A DNA stretch of 64,000 bases from Blastocystis hominis (Eukaryota > Sar > Bigyra > Opalinata > Blastocystidae): assembly GCF_000151665.1 (NCBI RefSeq), contig NW_013171866.1:740479-804478 (forward strand), read 5' to 3'. This document shows positions 55,493 to 64,000 of this stretch, in pieces. The position numbers and the translations under genes are program-made. The notes beneath the pieces were generated by a model that was not told the DNA's origin, ran no database searches, and worked only from the letters and a program-made list of their open reading frames with translations. Within the stretch, counting starts at the first letter, position 1. The number at the start of each line of letters is the position of its first letter.

Positions 55493-56761
55493 TTAGAGTT
55501 CCATGATGCTTACCTTCAATCGAGTGAAGTAATGTTCGATCGTGGTGTCTCCAGAACGTATGACTTGAATTTTCATATCTACAGGGCGTACTGATGTGAA
55601 TATGTTCGTGCTACTCAATGTCGTTGTTGGTACTGGATTATTCAAGCTTGCTTTAATAATTGTAGCTGTCTCGACACCCATTACGAGAGTTGGCACGCTC
55701 GTGAATCCTACAAGTGCCTGTTCATAGTTGTCACAACGAAGTACAGCATCGATGGTGATCATGTACGTCTTATTGGGTTCCAATTTGATCGGTGCAGAAA
55801 GGTCTGAACCTTCCGACGTGAGTGCCTCGCTAACAACCTGGTGTCCACTTGTCCAGGAGGTGTACTCGAATGTCTTACTCAATTTAGCCGATGTGGGTGA
55901 TAACGAGACTGTGCCGTTTTCTTTGACTTCCATGACGTACTTGCCAGCAGTGGATGGGATTGTTAGCTTGGACACGTTGGTCCCGTTGTTGTATACGAGA
56001 CACTTTTCATTGCTAGTACACCCGAGGATGTCTTTGTAGACGATCTCAGGCGTGAGATTGACAAGAATTGGACTCTCATTGCTACTCTCGACCTTGAATG
56101 TCGCATAGCCTGCCGTGGTTGGCAATGGTAGACCATAGGCAGCATCGTTCCAGTAGGTGACGATTCTCTATCCATCAGATCCGATTCCTAGATCTTCATG
56201 GAAAAGACTTCTTGGTGTGACCTTGTTGAACAGGAAGTCATTGTTCGAATCGGCTGAAAGGAAGAACGTTCCCGGCTTACTTGGTAATAATAGATCCTTC
56301 GAATCCATCTTGGTCGAATTCCAGTTCGGTATCGCATACCAGTCCGACGTGCTCGTAAGTTCGAGAGCCTCGAAAATCACGGGCTTCGTCAACGCTTCCA
56401 ATGAAGGACCACTATCCGGGTCAGTCGTGAGAATGAAAGAACCACTTTCTGGCAGATTGATCGCTCCGAACGCCGAGTTATTCTTGAAGAAGGGAATAGC
56501 TCCATTGGTTGGAATGATAATCGATTGTCCATCGCTGTCCTTGAAATACGAGTTATCCAAGGAAGTGAAATCTTCACCTGCGACGGACCATGTGTACACA
56601 TCGTCAGTCTTGGTAAGCACGTAGTTGCCATTGGTCGACGGAAATGCGAACGTGTCGAAAGAGTTGTCCGAGTAGTACTGGATACCCTCGGTCATTTCCT
56701 TGCGCTTGAATACTCCGTTCTGGAGATATACAAGTTTCTCAGGTTGTGTTGGTGTTGCCAT
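55493..56761 (-). pseudogene. Fibre-like protein of beta-repeat units, one in-frame TAG
   Basis: A 422-codon frame with a single TAG at 56168-56170. Short units recur: FPSTNGNYVLTKTD, LPESGSFILTTD, LPSKPGTFFLSAD, LPTTAGYATFKV, IPSTAGKYVMEV. Each fits x-P-x-x-x-G-x-[YF]-x-[LFV], a beta-strand pattern of trimeric fibre or host-binding spikes. It lies head to head with the capsid gene, 42 bp between ATGs. The identification as fibre is from repeat form and position. Confidence 0.5.
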
Positions 56762-56803
56762 TTACTATGGAGGAGAGAAAATAGTTTTTCCTCGTAGTAA
56801 TAA

Positions 56804-58093
56804 ATGGCTACTACAATTCCTCCTGTTCATAACTACGAATCGCAGATTGTGTTCAGCAATCAGTCCAATAACATCAAGTCGGCCGATGTGATCAATTGGA
56901 CGATCGCTCCATCCGGTGATGACGTGTACTTCAATCTCTACAAGTCACGAATGACTTTCAAGCTCAAGATCACCGGGTTGGCAAATAATACGAGCAGTTC
57001 GTCGAAGGATATCTATGTTCCGGTGAAGAAGAACATGTCGGGCATTGTGAACAACACGAAGGTCACATACACCTATTGGAATGGTGAGAACTTGGCATCC
57101 TTGCCTCTGAGTGCAGACAATGAGAACATCGGTCAGATCCGGTCACCTTTGAATGCGCTCACGGACAACAAGCACAACAATGTGGTGAACGAAGGACTGA
57201 AGGAACTGTCCTACATCTACTACGATGACCGTGACTACGATACAACCGATAAAACCGCACGAACTGCGGCCATCCTGGGTCGACCTTATGGCGGGAAGTT
57301 ATTCTACAACATGCTCAAGTTCGTACAGCCACCTGGATCGACCACGGCGTACACGACGATCAATGTGAACTTTGCAGACATCTTCGAAAGTTGTTCTCAG
57401 GAACGATTCATCAATCTCACGCAAATGGATGCTCAGATCTATCCCACGAACGACGATGCATACTTCTACATCGATGCTGGCAAAATCAATACCGCTACAA
57501 GTCCGGACGCTGTTCCATCAGCCACGGCTTTCACCGGTGTGTACTTCGATACGTGTACGCTTTGGTATCACAGTTACAAGACGAGCGATGATTCGACCTT
57601 CGATCCTGAAGACACTCAGTTGGTGAAGAACCAGATCATGACCAAGACGTTCCGCATTCCTACTGGCCAGAACTTCATCGATGATCGTGTGCTGGTCAAC
57701 TTCCCCGTCAAGATGATGTTCATGATGTTCACGGACGACAATGGTGATTTCTCGACACTCAAGGACATTCGATTCAAACGTATCTCATTGAACATCGCTG
57801 GTGAACAGAAGCGTATCATCAATGTGGACAACACGAACACACCTGATGGAATTGATCACACGTTCTTCGAATGGATGGACTATCTTTGCAATAGTCGTTC
57901 CGACGAGTACGACACGCTGTTGACGTACAAGACGTGGTTGAATCAGTTCCGAATCTTCGCCTTCCCGTTAGCCGAGTGGTTTCCGATGCGAGCATCGAAT
58001 CAGATCCAGTTTGAAATCGAGTTGGAAGAGGATGTTGCAGCGACGACCCAGATGCACCTCATCATGATCCGTGCCAACACGGTGGGAGCGTGA
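56804..58093 (+). CDS. Candidate major capsid protein of the Polinton-like element
   Basis: Intact intronless frame of 429 residues, the only long undamaged gene of the element. It starts MATTIPPVHNYESQIVFSNQ and has beta-rich segments such as YFNLYKSRMTFKLKITGL, SGIVNNTKVTYTYWNGENL, QIYPTNDDAYFYIDAGKI and VLVNFPVKMMFMMFTDDNGD, ending QIQFEIELEEDVAATTQMHL. Length, beta content and position (next to fibre-like gene, clustered with integrase and PolB) suit a double jelly-roll capsid. No short motif proves it; minor capsid is possible. Confidence 0.45.
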   Translation: MATTIPPVHNYESQIVFSNQSNNIKSADVINWTIAPSGDDVYFNLYKSRMTFKLKITGLANNTSSSSKDIYVPVKKNMSGIVNNTKVTYTYWNGENLASLPLSADNENIGQIRSPLNALTDNKHNNVVNEGLKELSYIYYDDRDYDTTDKTARTAAILGRPYGGKLFYNMLKFVQPPGSTTAYTTINVNFADIFESCSQERFINLTQMDAQIYPTNDDAYFYIDAGKINTATSPDAVPSATAFTGVYFDTCTLWYHSYKTSDDSTFDPEDTQLVKNQIMTKTFRIPTGQNFIDDRVLVNFPVKMMFMMFTDDNGDFSTLKDIRFKRISLNIAGEQKRIINVDNTNTPDGIDHTFFEWMDYLCNSRSDEYDTLLTYKTWLNQFRIFAFPLAEWFPMRASNQIQFEIELEEDVAATTQMHLIMIRANTVGA

Positions 58094-58132
58094 GTCGCTC
58101 TTAAAGAATTCAATAAGTAAATATAAATAGAT

Positions 58133-58665
58133 ATGAGCAACAAGATTCAGGTTTTCGATTTTTCCAATACTTCTGACATTTCTCTCACTTCCACCGGATT
58201 CAAGAGAGATGGTGAATCGGCTAAGTATGTGTGCAAGATCACCGATGCTACCATTGCTATCGTGGGTGACAACTCGAAGTTCGAAACAGACAAGAAGAAA
58301 CTGTTCAACACTCTCTCCATCACACTGCCCAAGGAGCAATCGGAAGAGTTTAAAAGAATCCTCGATGAGACGAAGAGAGAGAGTTACCCGTACAGTGAAT
58401 ACGAAGGCGAGATCCAGTTCAAAGTGAAATTGAGTCCGAACACGAAGATCGCAAATACCGACAAGAAACCTATCAAGATCGATCTACAAAATGTGCCCTG
58501 TACTGATCTTCACGATACAAGGATGCAACGATCGACATCGTGGTAACCCGGAAGAGCAGAGAATTCGAGGACAAGAACAGTGAGACAATTTCGTACACAA
58601 CTCTCACGGCATCCCAAATCAAGATCAAGGATAAAAATAGTGTCTTCGAGTGCGATCCCTTCTAA
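58133..58665 (+). pseudogene. Element gene of unknown function, one frameshift
   Basis: It starts MSNKIQVFDFSNTSDISLTS, 39 bp after the capsid stop, in the same direction. The first 125 codons (to VPCTDLH) are open; a one-base shift near 58515 moves on to YKDATIDIVVTRKSREFEDK and TLTASQIKIKDKNSVFE, ending CDPF with TAA. Content is Lys/Asp/Ser-rich and beta-like. It could be a capsid-associated or DNA-binding protein. Its stop overlaps the stop of the convergent gene in the bases CTAA. Confidence 0.4.
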
Positions 58666-61208
58666 GGATCTTCGCTGGCCATTTTCACTTTGGTCACCAT
58701 GGCTGTCGTGTACGTGATATTAGTCTTATCAGCACTATCGTTTAGTGTCATCATTCCGTACAAGAAGCGTTTCGTTGAATTTGTCATGTACGACTCAAAT
58801 TGATCCCAGTCAACGAAGGTAGCCTAGGAAGGAATGATTTCGTCGTTCCTCACATATGCAACGCGTGTCAGCTGTATGAATTCTATAGTCATTTCACGAT
58901 TCGAGGACTCGTACCCATTTTTCATATTCGCTGCTGTCAGTCCATCGATGTTCGCCATCGCAAACTCGTATGGCGTTGTCAACTCGGGCATCCCGATGTA
59001 GTAATTGCGATAAAATGTGAATTCGAGTCTACGAGTTATACCTGGAGTCACTGAAATGAATAGGTTGTCATTGGATATCACTACCATCGAAGGATGTTCA
59101 TTACTTCGAGGTGCTAAGGTTATCAGACCTTTATTTTCCACTCGATCAAAGATTCGATATCCATCTATTGCATTGAAACCTTTAGCAATCATCTATGCTA
59201 TTGCCAATGCGCTGCATGTTTCTCGTTCGATTGTCACAGTCCTTGTTTCACTATTACCATCGAGACCAACAACGATATGCGATATATCAACCCAGACACT
59301 ATCGTTGTACACACTGTTCTTGGAATACAACGGACCGAATAATCCACCTTGCTTATCGTCGTTAATCGTCATAGGCACGTTTATGTTCTCAGATTCAAGA
59401 TCGAACACTAAGTCGGGTGCGCAATCCTTCGCAGAACACGTTACTACATCGCCTACTTTGCCGATAGTCCACGCAATCGATTCCTAGTGCGATGATGTGA
59501 TATTCCGTACCTGTTGATACTTCGCATTCAACTGTGATAAGCACGAGTTCATGAACGTTTCCAAGGACATCAGTGTTTCCGTGTCTTCTGTTAAGTAGAC
59601 TGTGCCAGAATCGAGCGATGAACCGTCATCATTCGTCATCATGTACGTCACTTTCGGCTTCAGTATGAAGAAGGACATAGTCGTGTACAATCGCCAGTCA
59701 TACTCGACAAAGGATCCCGCGTCGAGGTATGCATGACCACCAATACCTTGATCATTAGTCTCATCGGGTAGAGAAAGTCAGCTGGGATCAAACACAGTCT
59801 CTATGGGACGCTCAATGCACAAATTGCGAGTCGATGGTGACAGTTTGAACCATGGAGTCCAACCAAAACCATCGATCGTCGTGTCAACACCGGTTCGATC
59901 GAAATACCAACTGTTAAATTGATCATTGAAACGTACATGATCATCCTCGATCGTCATTGATACGAGAGGAAGCACTTTCACCATTTCAGTACCGACAGCC
60001 TCGATGAACTCGCTGAACGTGTAGTAACCGACAGGCAATGTCAACATGTGCGATTCCCTGCTGTCAGTAACAACCACGTGATTACACGAGGACGACAGGT
60101 AGTAGCGCTTCGGGTTATCCACTCCTTTTACTAGTGTATCCGATTCGAATCCAAGGATCGATTGGATCTCTGGTGCATTCGTGAAATCAATCGTGTAGAA
60201 GTGATTCACTGTGATATGGAATGCATTCTCACCGCTATACACCAATTCGAACAGGGCATCACTCGCATTCAGCTTTGCAATGATCGTCTCGATGTCATAG
60301 GCGCCTCGTGGTATCGTGATCTCTTGAAAGGTACTACTGGCATTGATTAGCACCACTTGGTCAGATGGTACGTTGTGCAACACGAAGTCCGTATACAACG
60401 ACACAGACGAGATGTAGCACTGGTCGAACGAGAGAGGATTGTCCAGCTTCACTTTTTTCTTGGTGGTATTACCGAACACTTCGATCATGGAGAACTGGTT
60501 CGCAGAGGCAATCGATGAAGGCACTTGATTATACACGTCCTCAATCGTCAACTGCAGTTCGAATTCGCCGTTCAATCGTATCATCTTGCCATCTATATCG
60601 CGGAACACGAACATCAATTGATCAAACCGAGTGATCATTGGAATGCACACGTCTTCCACAGTTCGCACGTAGTCAGCCGTTGGATCGTCAATGATCATCG
60701 TGGTGAGCAGGTTGTTGTTCTGGTTGGCAATCTTCAAGTCCGATGATCGCACGATCGTCGAGTACACTTGGATCACTTGTCGATTTCGCGTGATATCAAT
60801 CACGTTCGATCCACTGAACGAAGCAGGTAGAATGACCGTTCGTCCATCTAAGCCGAGGATCTCACGAATGTCAGGTGCATCCGTGAAATCAATGGTGTGT
60901 GGAGACTGAATCCAGATACAACCGAATGAAGAGGCATTCGTGGATATGGAGAATGTAGTATCGGTCATGGTATTGAGCAAGGCAATGATCTCACTGATCG
61001 TGTAATAACCAGCGTGAATAATTATTCTCTCATTATTCGAATTCGTGACAATGTTCGTCGTGTCCACATTGTTGAACATAGCCTGGGCATCCTTGGGTCG
61101 AAACAGGACAGTCATGGAAGTGATGTAAGGATTCTTGTACTTGTACTGGTTGATCCAAGTTTATGTGCCGTTGGTAGGTGAGCCTTGAATAAGCATGGAG
61201 TAGTGCAT
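58662..61208 (-). pseudogene. Large capsid-associated protein, five in-frame stops in one frame
   Basis: One reading frame of 849 codons, including the final stop, from ATG 61208 to TAG 58662-58664. Inside it are TAA (61161-61163), TGA (59778-59780) and TAGs at 59484, 59193 and 58824. A unit recurs three times: GYYTISEIIALLN ... IDFTDAPDIREILGL; GAYDIETIIAKLN ... IDFTNAPEIQSILGF; GYYTFSEFIEAVG. Other segments: RNRQVIQVYSTIVRSSDLKI, MFVFRDIDGKMIRLNGEFEL. The ILGL/ILGF units resemble penton- or spike-base-like proteins of Polintons. No frameshift was found across about 2.5 kb. Confidence 0.55.
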
Positions 61209-61487
61209 GATCTTTCTTTCTTTATTTATAAAGGGCAGCGTAGTTGCCCCGGGAGAAAGCTAAGCTTTTTCCCTAGATAAAGAGCTAGTCATTATTCTTG
61301 GGAGTACTCGGCTTATCAATGGTAAGCTGTGCTCAAATTTAGCTGATGCATAACGCGTGAAATGTTAGCCTTGGTTAAAATTGGTCGAAAAGGGTAGTTA
61401 AAGATTTTTCGCGATTTATGCGTTTATTCTCTACAACTAGCAGTATATTGATGGTAAGTTGTTTGGAGCAAAAGGTTGATTCTCCCT
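61209..61487. other. Right flank of the element, no gene
   Basis: About 280 nt with the hairpin aaagctaagcttt next to ccccggga near 61240-61265, echoing the left flank. No coding exon supported. Confidence 0.35.
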
Positions 61488-62021
61488 ATGTGTGGTAAAC
61501 GATTATTCGATTTTTTCAATTTTGTGTGGTGGAGAGGAAATAAGAAAGAGAATGCAAAGAAGACATTGGGAAACTCAAATTCGACAGGAATGTATAGTTT
61601 TGAAGCGGCTGTGAAAGAAGAATCGTGTGAGAATAAGAATGAAGCCAGCTTAAGTATGAGTGTGAAGAAGACGATGGATAGTGAATATATGAGTGAAGAT
61701 AGTATGGAAAAGATAACCAGCGGTGACAAAGATGACCTGAAGGTTTTGTGTAGTGATAATGAGAGGAAGCGAGAGTGCGATTCATCAGAGAGGACGAATA
61801 CCGCCCAACAGAAGAATGTCCCGCCGTATAAGAAGGTTCATTCTGAAATGTCGGATAAGAATGCGAATTTGGATACACCACTTGATTTGGTGGATGAGGG
61901 ATGGATTTGTAGTAAATTGAGCCCAATTCGATCCGACAGTATATTTGCCATCCCATCTGGGAAATTGAACACCGATTTTTCTGCTTTGACTTATCTTAGG
62001 GAAGAGAAAGGACATGGGTGA
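61488..62021 (+). CDS. Unknown Ser/Glu-rich ORF
   Basis: 177 codons starting MCGKRLFDFFNFVWWRGNKK, then charged low-complexity sequence with SMEKITSGDKDDLKVL and ending TYLREEKGHG. No family recognised. GC and base use are intermediate between element and host. It could be a host gene next to the element or part of another decayed element. Confidence 0.35.
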   Translation: MCGKRLFDFFNFVWWRGNKKENAKKTLGNSNSTGMYSFEAAVKEESCENKNEASLSMSVKKTMDSEYMSEDSMEKITSGDKDDLKVLCSDNERKRECDSSERTNTAQQKNVPPYKKVHSEMSDKNANLDTPLDLVDEGWICSKLSPIRSDSIFAIPSGKLNTDFSALTYLREEKGHG

Positions 62022-62033
62022 GAGAGTTGTAGG

Positions 62034-62960
62034 ATGCGATGGGAGTACTCGAATTCGTTGGAAATGACCACTTTTGGAAAAGAAATGGTACCAGCCAAGA
62101 CAAAGAGAAGGAGGCGGGGTAGAGTACCATATAGAATAAGAGTGGCTAGAGAAGAGTACAAGAAGCTGAAACCAATTCTGGAAGCCAAGAAAGAAGAAGG
62201 GAGAGGCGAGAAGGAAGGAGGTTGATCTAGAAGCCAAGGCATCGGAGAAGAAATCACAGACAGAGAGAAAGGGAGACAAAGGTACTCGTACTGTTTCTAC
62301 GACTGCTTCGATGACTACTAATTCGACGTTTTCGACTGTGGATTCTGGTGATATGTGTCAAGATTCTACTTATATCGCTGTGAATAGCCGATTTCTCTCG
62401 ATTATGAAGTGTAAGGACCCGGTAAATTTGAGAGGCTCGTTATGTGGCTTTGGTGATTGCAGTGCTATTCCGAGAGGATGATTGGGATGGAGGGTCATTG
62501 AGAGGATCGATTGTGCGGACTGTGGCGACATTGTGAAGGGTTCGATGAGAAATAGTTATGGTTCTCTATGTACCTCGTCTGTGGAAAATCATGGTTGGGA
62601 GAGCCTTGGGAAGGGAGGAAGGATTGTGATAAAATCATGACACCGTGTATTGGTAATGGAGAGTCTTATGGTGAGAAAGGTGAGTTGGTCTGTGGTGAGG
62701 AAGTAGCAAGATTCTTGCAAAGGACTTACTATGATCGGCTCACTCTATATGGTATGTGGCATAAAAGGATAGCAAGCAGATTCCGGAGGTGGGCTAGTGG
62801 GAAGAAGTCCAAGGCCGTAAGGTATTAACGTAGCAGGCAGTGAACAACCCGTTCAAGATTTCCTACAGGTCTGTAAATTAAATGCTTGATTGTTTTCGCT
62901 AGAGAAGGTGATTAGTAACAAAAACATGAAATGCAGTAATATGAAATTGTGGATGAGAGA
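62034..62960. other. Stretch of broken open frames, no gene supported
   Basis: Two short plus-strand frames (62034-62225, basic, AREEYKKLKPILEAKK; and 62568-62828, RTYYDRLTLYGMWHKRIASR) are separated by stops. I could not join them by short introns into one gene. This may be decayed coding sequence continuing from 61488. Confidence 0.35.
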
Positions 62961-64000
62961 TTAATATTTAATACACTTTTTACCGGAATATGTTATCTTG
63001 ATAGGCGGATTACCAGATAGTGCACATCCAGCAAATGCAAATGTACTTCCACTTGTCATGATACACGATTTACTTTTACCCAATATGTACAGATCTGCCA
63101 CTGCTGTATATGTAGCTATTGAAACACTGTCCACATTCATCACTTGAGTGTCTGAGAATAGAGCTTTCTCATTCACAAAACTCACATTTCGATTTCTCAG
63201 ATTTTGTTTCAGATAGTTCTTTGCATACATCGAATCAGAAGCAACATAAATGTTATTTGTTTTAAAATGTGACTTTACACATTTAACTGCTACAGACAGA
63301 GATTTTACAGACAGCCATGTTTGAACCAATGGAAAATCCGATAGACTTCCACCCATTCTCAGTTGAATCGCATCAAATGGTTGCGTGTCCACGATAGGAT
63401 ATCTCACTCTCATGATCTCCTCTGTTAAATCAGTGATTTGCATAACGTTTCTCAAAAACTCTCCATAACAATAGTATTGTAGGACAAAGGAAGAATACCT
63501 CTTGTTATAGCTTACTATACCGTTGTATTGAAGAATATCAAGATATTCCACAGAGTCTATCACATACTTCATAAGTAATTCATTTCCAATCACTGCAGTA
63601 ATTCCTGTAGGGAACAGTGTTTCAGCATTCCCTGTTTTTGTAACATTTATTATACACTGCAAATCTTCAATTTTAAACTTTCCATAAGGTTTAGCCACCA
63701 GTAAAAAACTATAATGAAATAGATAGTTTATATCTATGTAATCAACGATTTTCTAGACGATACCTTCATCAGGAACATAAACAATCTGTCCAGTATAGTT
63801 CTGCCGAATGTTCCACACTTTATGCCACATTGCAGAATAAGGAACTATAATTAAACAACGGTTTTGAATGTACTGATAATAGGGATTCTGTGCCTAATTG
63901 AAAGAAAATACAATCCACTGAATAGCTGTAAACGATTTCCCAAGCCTTTATAATTGGGCAATAGAATCAATCGCTGGTTTGAGCTCACTCTATGCATTAA
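62961..64000 (-). CDS. Fucosyltransferase-like protein, 5' end outside window
   Basis: Paralogue of the broken gene at 51143-52357, here intact. From the window edge inward: LPNYKGLGNRLQLFSGLYFL (donor-binding loop), a 29-nt intron, PYSAMWHKVWNIRQNYTGQI, a 30-nt intron (63727-63756), then FDAIQLRMGGSLSDFP, NNIYVASDSMYAKNYLKQNL, SFVNEKALFSDTQVMN and ADLYILGKSKSCIMTSGSTF. These follow the O-fucosyltransferase/alpha-1,2 and alpha-1,6-fucosyltransferase motif order. The HxR of the sister gene is QLR here, so the catalytic His is replaced. It ends with TAA at 62961-62963. Golgi lumenal glycosylation of surface proteins is the likely role. Confidence 0.7.

Larger units (their letters stand above)
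52566..61244. mobile_element. Decayed Polinton/Maverick-type virus-like DNA transposon
   Basis: The gene set fits a Polinton: a protein-primed family B polymerase fragment and a retrovirus-type integrase at one end, and capsid-like genes behind them. GC is well above the flanks. The usual ATPase (FtsK/A32 type) and the adenovirus-type protease were not found. Boundaries are tentative: imperfect inverted repeats at 52566 and 61228-61244 mark them, with no target-site duplication identified. Three of its genes carry in-frame stops and three carry single frameshifts or truncation, so it is probably not able to move on its own. Confidence 0.7.

Noticed and set aside
53805-61208. Alternative genetic code (TAA/TAG as Gln) in the element
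   Set aside because: Terminal TAA/TAG lie exactly at convergent gene ends, CAG is used in the intact gene, and frameshifts and a deletion indicate decay. Kept only as a testable idea.

Overview
The window reads as nuclear DNA of a protist, almost certainly Blastocystis (a gut stramenopile). Three signs agree. (1) Coding genes are cut by tiny GT-AG introns, nearly all 28-36 nt with many of exactly 30 or 31 nt. (2) The octamer TGTTTGTT lies just downstream of gene after gene on the coding strand. (3) At least two genes have no stop codon in the DNA; a UAA would be made by poly(A) addition to a T placed four bases before the octamer. Genes are packed on both strands, often 20-150 bp apart.

Region 1 (1-42.9 kb) is a gene-dense housekeeping block. 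It holds an ankyrin-DHHC palmitoyltransferase, an NMNAT-like enzyme, a Sas10/neuroguidin protein, a Vti1-type SNARE, an aladin-like nucleoporin, an EH-domain protein with very large low-complexity repeats, VAC14, MPDU1, an ARM-repeat protein, a 67-residue U1 snRNP C protein, a catalytically dead legumain, NAA60, ribosomal proteins eS26, eL39 and eL37, a dynein light intermediate chain, eIF3f, Cdc123, a WBP2/GRAM protein, a centrin-like protein, RNA polymerase III subunit RPC6, tRNA-Pro(AGG), a probably myristoylated LRR protein, glycogen branching enzyme, a mitochondrial protein that looks like a free-standing SRP54 M domain, Sly1, a PX-BAR sorting nexin, a PRA1 protein and RACK1. Membrane traffic (Vti1, Sly1, sorting nexin, PRA1, VAC14, DHHC) and translation/RNA (eIF3f, Cdc123, RACK1, ribosomal proteins, RPC6, U1-C) are strongly represented.

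Region 2 (about 42.9-52.3 kb) is AT-rich and gene-poor, like a subtelomere. It contains a LARGE-like (GT49) glycosyltransferase and a fucosyltransferase-like gene with two one-base frameshifts, each at a 7-base homopolymer.

Region 3 (about 52.5-61.3 kb) is a decayed Polinton/Maverick-type virus-like transposon of higher GC. It has a retrovirus-type integrase, the C-terminal part of a protein-primed family B DNA polymerase, an intact candidate capsid gene, a fibre-like repeat protein and a large capsid-associated protein. Several of its genes stay in one reading frame but carry isolated in-frame stops. A second fucosyltransferase-like gene (about 63-64 kb) follows and runs off the end of the window.
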